Positions 1-4,105 of a stretch of DNA of 5,762 nucleotides are shown here, piece by piece. Made by a program: the position numbers and the translations under genes. The stretch covers positions 1 to 5,762 of the forward strand of contig CANRAQ010000061.1 of the NCBI GenBank assembly GCA_947628725.1, written 5' to 3'. Source of the DNA: an uncultured Bacilli bacterium (lineage in GTDB: Bacteria > Bacillota_I > Bacilli_A > RF39 > UBA660). The first letter of the stretch is position 1. Every line of letters starts with the position of its first letter. The notes under the pieces are model-generated. The model was not told where the DNA came from. It searched no databases and saw nothing but the letters and a program-made list of their open reading frames with translations.

Positions 1-419
1 AACATAGTTGCTCTACAAATTTGATTATCAAGTGAATAATATGATATATCTAAATCTAATTTTTCATTATTTTTAAAATATACTCTACTATTTTTATATG
101 GTCCTTTTTCTTTATATGATTCTATTTTATTTAAAGCAATCCATGTTGATTGTTGATTTCTTATAGAATTAGTTGGAAAAAATATTATATTTCTACTTTC
201 TTCTATTATTATTGGCGATTTTGATTTAATACCTGTTAAATATTTAGTTCCAGCACATCTACCTTCATAAGAACTTCCATAAAATTCACAATTTTCTTTA
301 ATTATTGCATTAGCAGATTTCTCTACTACATATTTACCTTCTTCTTCATATACTTCTGTAATATTATTATCCAAAGGTACAATAGCTAAAGTAGATGAAT
401 TTATTTCATAATTTTTCAT
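1..419 (-). CDS. comK: ComK-family competence transcription factor, partial (3' end outside window)
   Basis: ComK is the master activator of genetic competence in Bacillus subtilis; it binds AT-rich K-boxes and activates DNA-uptake genes and its own promoter. The 139 visible residues start at ATG (417-419) and follow the family almost throughout: CEFYGSSYEGR at residues 44-54, AGTKYLTGI at 56-64, SPIII at 68-72, a FFPTNS block at 80-85, W93 in STWIALN, and ISYYSLDNQICRAT at 125-138. I compared these with B. subtilis ComK (for example CRFFGSSYAGRKAGT and ISYNSFENQVYRT) from memory. About 50 C-terminal residues would lie left of the window. A strong Shine-Dalgarno sequence, AAAGGGGGT (425-433), sits about 5 bases before the ATG and supports this start. 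The gene lies on the same strand as dnaN, 150 bases downstream, apparently with its own leader. Whether it drives competence in this organism is inference; no uptake genes are visible. Confidence 0.88.
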   Translation of the reverse strand, partial: MKNYEINSSTLAIVPLDNNITEVYEEEGKYVVEKSANAIIKENCEFYGSSYEGRCAGTKYLTGIKSKSPIIIEESRNIIFFPTNSIRNQQSTWIALNKIESYKEKGPYKNSRVYFKNNEKLDLDISYYSLDNQICRATM

Positions 420-443
420 ACACTACCCCCTTTCTTGCTAACT

Positions 444-449
444 CTTATA
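444..449 (-). promoter_or_regulatory. Possible comK -10 element without a good -35
   Basis: On the minus strand TATAAG (5 of 6 to TATAAT) lies about 25 bases before the comK start. The hexamers at 17-18 bp spacing upstream are A/T runs with no resemblance to TTGACA, so if this is the promoter it would probably need an activator. Weak call. Confidence 0.3.
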
Positions 450-460
450 CTACTTGATCA

Positions 461-487
461 TGTCGAAATTTTTTGAATTATGTCGAT
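461..487 (+). promoter_or_regulatory. Pair of TGTCGA direct repeats, Spo0A-box-like
   Basis: TGTCGAA at 461-467 and TGTCGAT at 481-487 are direct repeats exactly 20 bp apart, about two helical turns, both preceded by an A/T base. The first matches the published B. subtilis Spo0A box core (TGTCGAA) exactly; the second differs at the last base. They lie just upstream of the possible comK -10 element, where a regulator of comK would bind. No regulator gene is in the window, so the identity of the binding protein is inference. Confidence 0.42.
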
Positions 488-503
488 AATATCAAAAAAA
501 TTC

Positions 504-543
504 AAAAAAAAATACAAAAATCAACATATTTTTTGTATTTTTT
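504..543 (-). terminator. A/T-rich hairpin downstream of dnaN, possible terminator
   Basis: A perfect 14-bp inverted repeat (507-520 with 530-543) encloses a 9-base loop. On the minus strand it is followed by T runs (506-504, then 500-494). The stem contains only one G-C pair, so it would be a weak intrinsic terminator; its place 26 bases after the dnaN stop fits a role in separating dnaN from comK. Confidence 0.4.
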
Positions 544-569
544 AATAAATTTATTAATTTTTTATATTT

Positions 570-1691
570 TTAGTATGTTCTTATAGGTAATATTAATTGA
601 GTTAAATCATCATTATTTACATAATTTATTATTATTGGTTTTATTTCACCATTAAATGATAATTCAATCTCTTCACTACTAAATGTTCTAATCGCATCCA
701 TCATATATTTAGAGTTAAATGAAATTTTTATTTCACTATCATTATTTTTATTAATTTTTAATTTTTCTTCTACATTTCCTATTTCAGGTATATTAGATGA
801 AATAATCATAATATCTTTTTTAGTTTCTAATTTAATTATATTTTTTTCCTCATTATTTGTTAATAAAGAAGCTCTATCAATAGCATTATAAAAACTATTT
901 AAATCTACTACAATTTTTAAATCAAAAGATTCTGGAATTAACTTATTTGTATCTGGATAATTACCATTTATTAATCTAGTCATAATTATTAAATTTTTTA
1001 ATTTAAATATAACTTTATTATTAAATATATGCATTTCTAATTTTTCATCATCTTCATTTAATAATTTAACAATTTCATTTAAATTTCTATTTGGAATAAT
1101 AATATCCACATCATTTTCTACTTTAGAATCTAATTTAATTCTCTTTTTAGATAATCTATATGAATCTGTTGCAGTAACTTCTATTAAATCTTCTTTTATT
1201 TTAAAATTAATACCAGTTAAAATAGGTCTACTTTCTTGCATAGAAGTAGCAAATATAGTTTGATTTATAGTAGTTTTAAAAACATTTTTATCTATATATA
1301 TAGGTTTATCAGTAAACTCTAAATCTATTTCAGGAAAATCATGTACATTATTACAATTTAATTTAAATGATGATGAATCAGTAGTTATAAGAACTTGTGA
1401 ATCTATAATTTCTTCTATATTTACAAATTCATTATCTAATTTTTTAATAATATCATATATATATCTACCTGATACTAATATTTCCCCTATTTCATCAATC
1501 TTTTCTATTTCATTATTACTTATAAAAGATTTAATAGCTAATTCATTATCTGTACTAATTAAATATAAACCTTCTTCTGTTAATTCAAATTTAATACAAT
1601 TTAAAGTTGGTATTAAATTTTTAGTAGATATACCTTTTATAACGTTATTTAAATGTTCCATTAATATTTTTTGTTTAATTTTAAATTTCAT
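570..1691 (-). CDS. dnaN: DNA polymerase III beta subunit (sliding clamp)
   Basis: The beta clamp is a homodimeric ring that encircles DNA, tethers the replicative polymerase and recruits many repair proteins. The 373-residue length matches the family, and three clamp domains fit at roughly residues 1-125, 126-250 and 251-373. Family landmarks are visible: SRPILTGI (154-161), ATDSYRLS (174-181) in the hydrophobic protein-binding region, GNYPDTNKLIP (243-253), and the C-terminal LILPIRTY (366-373), which matches the usual ending around a Pro-x-Arg motif. The ATG at 1689-1691 has AAGAAGG (1699-1705) at suitable spacing. It follows dnaA on the same strand with a 128-base gap, the usual dnaA-dnaN pairing, and may be transcribed both from dnaA and from a promoter in the gap. 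In B. subtilis the next genes are yaaA, recF and gyrB; here a comK-like gene follows. Confidence 0.97.
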   Translation of the reverse strand: MKFKIKQKILMEHLNNVIKGISTKNLIPTLNCIKFELTEEGLYLISTDNELAIKSFISNNEIEKIDEIGEILVSGRYIYDIIKKLDNEFVNIEEIIDSQVLITTDSSSFKLNCNNVHDFPEIDLEFTDKPIYIDKNVFKTTINQTIFATSMQESRPILTGINFKIKEDLIEVTATDSYRLSKKRIKLDSKVENDVDIIIPNRNLNEIVKLLNEDDEKLEMHIFNNKVIFKLKNLIIMTRLINGNYPDTNKLIPESFDLKIVVDLNSFYNAIDRASLLTNNEEKNIIKLETKKDIMIISSNIPEIGNVEEKLKINKNNDSEIKISFNSKYMMDAIRTFSSEEIELSFNGEIKPIIINYVNNDDLTQLILPIRTY

Positions 1692-1710
1692 CTTATTACC
1701 TTCTTTTCTA

Positions 1711-1728
1711 TATTATTATTTTTATTAG
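1711..1728 (+). other. Candidate DnaA-trio / unwinding element in dnaA-dnaN spacer
   Basis: Immediately next to a tandem DnaA-box pair, the plus strand reads as the triplets TAT TAT TAT TTT TAT TAG up to the box edge. The DnaA-trio described at bacterial unwinding regions is 5'-(T/A)A(G/A)-3' repeated from the box; the triplet closest to the box (TAG) fits fully, and the central A is kept in five of six triplets. The run is followed leftward by more A/T DNA. Position and phase suit an unwinding element, but such triplets are easily produced by A/T-rich sequence. Confidence 0.35.
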
Positions 1729-1746
1729 TGTTCATAATGTTCATAA
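1729..1746 (-). promoter_or_regulatory. Two abutting DnaA boxes (TTATGAACA twice)
   Basis: On the minus strand TTATGAACA occurs twice head to tail with no gap (1738-1746, then 1729-1737). Each differs from the TTATNCACA consensus only at position 6 (A for C). Tandem, same-direction boxes beside an A/T-rich stretch are the arrangement used to load DnaA at the unwinding site in B. subtilis. Confidence 0.65.
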
Positions 1747-1759
1747 CATTACAAAACCC

Positions 1760-1788
1760 TTTATATTCTTTAAATAGATATATGTGTA
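1760..1788 (-). promoter_or_regulatory. Possible dnaN promoter
   Basis: On the minus strand TACACA (1783-1788, 4 of 6 to TTGACA) and TATAAA (1760-1765, 5 of 6 to TATAAT) are separated by exactly 17 bp, upstream of dnaN. The -35 lies inside a DnaA box, which would allow DnaA to control it. Confidence 0.4.
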
Positions 1789-1791
1789 TAA
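1783..1791 (-). promoter_or_regulatory. DnaA box TTATACACA
   Basis: Full match to TTATNCACA on the minus strand, 29 bases after the dnaA stop codon and in the same orientation as the tandem pair at 1729-1746. Confidence 0.72.
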
Positions 1792-1819
1792 AAAGTTAAT
1801 AATTAAAAATAATTTACAT

Positions 1820-3172
1820 TTATCGTATTTCATTTATAATTTTTTGAATTTCGTTATTTAAATTATCATTTTTAAGTAATTCTTTTTTTATTTTATCTAC
1901 TGCATGCATTACTGTAGTATGATTTTTTCCACCAAATTGAATACCTATTTTAGTAAGATTTTCATCTAAATAAACTCTACATATGTACATAGCAATTTGT
2001 CTTGGAATAGCTATTTCATTATTTCTTTTCTTACTAAGTAATTGTTCAGGAGTTAAATTATAGTGATCACATACTATCTGTAAAACTTGATCCATTTTAT
2101 TTTTAGATACAACAGTTTTTACAAAATAATCTTTTAGTGCTTCTACTGCAAGATCTAAATTAATATCAGAACCATTCATCATAGTAGCGTAAGCAAATAC
2201 ACGAGTTATAGCTCCTTCTAATTTACGAACATCCCCTATGCAGTTACTTGCTATATACTCTTTTACATCTTCAGGAACTACATTTATAAGTTCATTATTT
2301 TCAATTTTCTTATTAAGTATAGACATTCTTAATTTAAAATCAGGTGGTAAAATATTTACTTGTAATCCCCAATTAAATCTTGTCTTTAATCTCTCTTCTA
2401 ATTTTTTTATATCATCAGGTGATCTATCTGAAGATATTATAATTTGTTTATCATTATTATATAATTCATTAAAAGTATTAAAAAATTCTTGCTGTGCGCT
2501 AGTTGCGCCTACTAAATTATGTATATCATCTATTATTAATACATCAATATCTCTATATTTATTTTTAAATTGTTTGATAGCGTCTAGATTATTTGAACCT
2601 GAATTTTTTCTACATATATCAACAAAATCAGAAACAAAATTATCACAAGTTATATATAAAACTTTTTTATTACTATTTTTTATAATATAATTACCAATAG
2701 AATGCATCAAATGAGTTTTTCCAAGTCCACTTGATCCATATATAAATAAAGGATTATACATTTTACCAGGTTGCTCTGCAACTGCAAGTGCGCTAGTTGC
2801 TGCAAATTTATTACTTGGCCCTATCATAAAATTTTCAAAAGTATATTTAGAATCTAAATTAGATTCATATATTTCATTATTAGGTACACCAATTATTTCT
2901 GTACTTTCAGTTAAATTATTTTCAACTTCCTCTTGAACTACATAATTAAATTTAAAATTAGATCCAGTTATTTCAGTAAAAGTTTCTTCAATTATATCAT
3001 TATAATTTTCACTTAAATTTTTTTTATGTATATGATAAGGAACCAATACAGTTGCAGTATTATTATTTAAATCAATTAATTTAGTTTCAGAAAACCAAGT
3101 ATCATAAGCAATATCTGATATTTGAACTTTAATTTTTTCAAGAAATGAATTCCAAATATTATTTAAATCCAT
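1820..3172 (-). CDS. dnaA: Chromosomal replication initiator protein DnaA
   Basis: DnaA is the AAA+ ATPase that binds DnaA boxes, opens the origin and helps load the replicative helicase. The 450 residues carry all four domains: domain I (about 1-75, with WNSFLEKIK and TWF), a variable linker (about 76-107), the AAA+ domain (about 108-340) and the C-terminal DNA-binding domain (about 355-450). Visible motifs are Walker A GSSGLGKTH (146-154), Walker B VLIIDDIHNL (211-220), sensor I IIISSDR (244-250), the LEERLKTRFNWGL block with the arginine-finger region (258-270), sensor II GDVRKLEGA (313-321), and the box-recognition motif GGKNHTTVMHA (414-424). That last motif is usually GRDHTTV, so the base-contacting Asp is Asn here. 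The ATG at 3170-3172 has AGGAGG (3181-3186) 8 bases upstream. DnaA boxes on both sides suggest autoregulation. Confidence 0.98.
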   Translation of the reverse strand: MDLNNIWNSFLEKIKVQISDIAYDTWFSETKLIDLNNNTATVLVPYHIHKKNLSENYNDIIEETFTEITGSNFKFNYVVQEEVENNLTESTEIIGVPNNEIYESNLDSKYTFENFMIGPSNKFAATSALAVAEQPGKMYNPLFIYGSSGLGKTHLMHSIGNYIIKNSNKKVLYITCDNFVSDFVDICRKNSGSNNLDAIKQFKNKYRDIDVLIIDDIHNLVGATSAQQEFFNTFNELYNNDKQIIISSDRSPDDIKKLEERLKTRFNWGLQVNILPPDFKLRMSILNKKIENNELINVVPEDVKEYIASNCIGDVRKLEGAITRVFAYATMMNGSDINLDLAVEALKDYFVKTVVSKNKMDQVLQIVCDHYNLTPEQLLSKKRNNEIAIPRQIAMYICRVYLDENLTKIGIQFGGKNHTTVMHAVDKIKKELLKNDNLNNEIQKIINEIR

Positions 3173-3205
3173 AATACTAACCTCCTAAACCATATATATA
3201 ACTAT

Positions 3206-3234
3206 ATTTTACAATATTTTTCATTTAAAAACAA
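3206..3234 (-). promoter_or_regulatory. Probable dnaA promoter
   Basis: On the minus strand TTGTTT (3229-3234) and TAAAAT (3206-3211) are 17 bp apart, placing the transcript start about 25-30 bases before the dnaA start, with the AGGAGG ribosome binding site in the leader. A consensus DnaA box (3242-3250) lies 7 bases upstream of the -35. Confidence 0.5.
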
Positions 3235-3241
3235 TAAAATA

Positions 3242-3250
3242 TGTGCATAA
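3242..3250 (-). promoter_or_regulatory. DnaA box TTATGCACA
   Basis: Full match to TTATNCACA on the minus strand, just upstream of the probable dnaA -35 element, a suitable place for autoregulation. Confidence 0.75.
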
Positions 3251-3275
3251 ATAAACAAAAATGATAAATAAAAAT

Positions 3276-3284
3276 TTATGAACA
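3276..3284 (+). promoter_or_regulatory. Variant DnaA box TTATGAACA
   Basis: One mismatch (A for C at position 6) to TTATNCACA; the same variant as the tandem pair in the dnaA-dnaN spacer and the site at 3432-3440. Confidence 0.6.
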
Positions 3285-3317
3285 TCTATCAATTTATATA
3301 AAAAGTAAAAATAAAAG

Positions 3318-3326
3318 TTATCAACA
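3318..3326 (+). promoter_or_regulatory. Variant DnaA box TTATCAACA
   Basis: One mismatch at position 6 to TTATNCACA, plus strand; identical nonamer recurs at 3373-3381. Confidence 0.6.
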
Positions 3327-3372
3327 TACTTTTTAAACATAAAAATGCTTTAAAATAATAAATTAATATAAT

Positions 3373-3381
3373 TTATCAACA
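3373..3381 (+). promoter_or_regulatory. Variant DnaA box TTATCAACA
   Basis: Second copy of TTATCAACA. It faces the consensus box at 3386-3394 with a 4-base gap, forming an inverted pair. Confidence 0.6.
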
Positions 3382-3385
3382 AAAA

Positions 3386-3394
3386 TGTGCATAA
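3386..3394 (-). promoter_or_regulatory. DnaA box TTATGCACA
   Basis: Full match to TTATNCACA on the minus strand, convergent with the variant box at 3373-3381. Confidence 0.75.
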
Positions 3395-3410
3395 CTAATA
3401 TAATTTTAAA

Positions 3411-3419
3411 TTATTAACA
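3411..3419 (+). promoter_or_regulatory. Weak DnaA box TTATTAACA
   Basis: Position-6 variant on the plus strand; its only non-A/T base is the C at position 8, so it is the site most easily explained by chance. Confidence 0.4.
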
Positions 3420-3431
3420 TATTATTATCAA

Positions 3432-3440
3432 TGTTCATAA
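3432..3440 (-). promoter_or_regulatory. Variant DnaA box TTATGAACA
   Basis: Position-6 variant on the minus strand, 11 bases from the consensus box at 3452-3460 and in the same orientation (starts 20 bp apart). Confidence 0.6.
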
Positions 3441-3451
3441 GTTAATAATTT

Positions 3452-3460
3452 TGTGCATAA
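3452..3460 (-). promoter_or_regulatory. DnaA box TTATGCACA
   Basis: Full match to TTATNCACA on the minus strand; the box nearest the rpmH promoter, about 65 bases upstream of its -35. Confidence 0.75.
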
Positions 3461-3526
3461 TTATTAAAAAGATACAGTATAAGACAAAAAATTAAAAGTT
3501 ATAAAAAAAATTTAAAGTTAAAATAA

Positions 3527-3555
3527 TTGACAAAACAATAAAAAATATATATAAT
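3527..3555 (+). promoter_or_regulatory. Consensus sigma-A promoter of rpmH
   Basis: TTGACA (3527-3532) and TATAAT (3550-3555) are separated by exactly 17 bp: a perfect match to the housekeeping promoter. Transcription should start near 3562, leaving a leader of about 36 bases with GGAGGTG (3586-3592) before the rpmH ATG. Confidence 0.92.
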
Positions 3556-3597
3556 TTATAGAGCAAGCAGAAAAATTATAGTTATGGAGGTGTAATA

Positions 3598-3720
3598 ATG
3601 AAAAGAACATATCAACCAAATAATCATAGAAAAAGTAAAAAATTAGGTTTTTTAGCTCGTATGAAAACTGATATAATTAATAATAGAAGAAGAAAAGGAC
3701 GTAAAGTTTTATCTCACTAA
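3598..3720 (+). CDS. rpmH: 50S ribosomal protein bL34
   Basis: bL34 is a small, very basic protein that binds 23S rRNA in the large ribosomal subunit. The 40 codons begin MKRTYQPNNHRKSK, followed by GFLARMKT (17-24) and end RRRKGRKVLSH (30-40), which matches the family at both ends. Typical bacterial bL34 is about 44 residues with a stretch like KNGRKVLAR between MKT and the final RRRKGR; here DIINN stands in its place, so the protein is about four residues shorter in the middle. The frame is intact. The ATG follows GGAGGTG by 5 bases and a consensus promoter lies just upstream, so expression should be strong. A terminator follows 4 bases after the stop. Position between dnaA and rnpA is the standard one. 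Confidence 0.96.
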   Translation: MKRTYQPNNHRKSKKLGFLARMKTDIINNRRRKGRKVLSH

Positions 3721-3724
3721 TATT

Positions 3725-3751
3725 CCACTGATTCGTCAGTGGTTTTCTTTT
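3725..3751 (+). terminator. Intrinsic terminator between rpmH and rnpA
   Basis: CCACTGA (3725-3731) pairs perfectly with TCAGTGG (3736-3742) around a TTCG loop, followed by TTTTCTTTT. The stem has four G-C pairs, unusual in this A/T-rich DNA. It should end most rpmH transcripts and let only a fraction read into rnpA. Confidence 0.85.
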
Positions 3752-3768
3752 CTAAATAGAGGTGACTA

Positions 3769-4104
3769 ATGAAAAAAATAAATATATTAAAAAATAGTCG
3801 AGATTTTGATAGAATAATAAAAAATAATAGACCATATAAATATAAGGAATACATTATATATCTTGAAAGAACTAATGATGATATATATAAATTTGGAATA
3901 TCAGTAGGTAAAAAAATAGGTAATGCAGTTAGAAGAAATAAAGTAAAAAGACAAATAAAAAGTATAATTGATAAAAATAACTATCAAAATAACTTTAATT
4001 GTATTATAATAGTTGGTAGGGGAATTAATGAAAAAAATTATAGTGAAATAGAAAAAGATTTATTAATTTGCTTAAAAAATATAAATATCATAAAGGAGAA
4101 ATAG
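3769..4104 (+). CDS. rnpA: Ribonuclease P protein component
   Basis: RnpA is the protein cofactor of RNase P; it helps the catalytic RNA bind precursor tRNA and remove the 5' leader. The 111-residue, Lys-rich protein is close to the usual 110-120. It begins with the family-like LKNSRDFDRIIKN (7-19) and carries the RNR signature as GKKIGNAVRRNKVKRQIK (47-64), preceded by FGISV (42-46), and the later CIIIVGRG (78-85). The ATG at 3769 has AGAGGTG (3758-3764) before it. No separate promoter is apparent between the rpmH terminator and this gene, so read-through from the rpmH promoter is the likely source of transcripts. Its end carries the ribosome binding site of yidC (AAAGGAG, 4092-4098), and the gap to yidC is one base, implying coupled translation. 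Confidence 0.96.
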   Translation: MKKINILKNSRDFDRIIKNNRPYKYKEYIIYLERTNDDIYKFGISVGKKIGNAVRRNKVKRQIKSIIDKNNYQNNFNCIIIVGRGINEKNYSEIEKDLLICLKNINIIKEK

Positions 4105-4105
4105 A

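Larger units (their letters stand above)
3173..3597. other. Origin of replication (oriC), main spacer
   Basis: This 425-base stretch between divergent dnaA and rpmH has no gene. It holds eight DnaA-box-like nonamers within 3242-3460, the dnaA promoter at its left end and the rpmH promoter at its right end. Boxes with C at position 6 are all on the minus strand; the four plus-strand boxes all have A there. The flanking genes point away from it on both sides, and the plus strand changes from C-rich-over-G on the left to G-rich-over-C on the right, as expected at an origin. With the boxes in the dnaA-dnaN spacer it forms a bipartite origin. The stretch 3461-3520 is almost pure A/T with no box and could also melt easily. 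Confidence 0.88.

Noticed and set aside
491..543. ComK K-box (AAAA-N5-TTTT) upstream of comK, for autoregulation
   Set aside because: The A and T runs here are separated by 8 bases (521-528) rather than 5, and no paired half-sites at the right spacing were found.
2238..2690. 150-codon open frame on the plus strand inside dnaA
   Set aside because: Lies opposite conserved DnaA AAA+ coding sequence, has no family resemblance, and is explained by low stop density opposite an A-rich gene.
3425..3433. Additional DnaA box TTATCAATG
   Set aside because: Loses the conserved ACA end; overlaps the better box at 3432-3440 and is likely chance.
3461..3520. Second minus-strand dnaA promoter in the right half of the spacer
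   Set aside because: TTGTCT is present but no -10 falls at acceptable spacing with more than weak similarity, so A/T richness explains it.
3556..3597. Riboswitch or structured leader upstream of rpmH
   Set aside because: The leader is only about 36 bases with no convincing stem.
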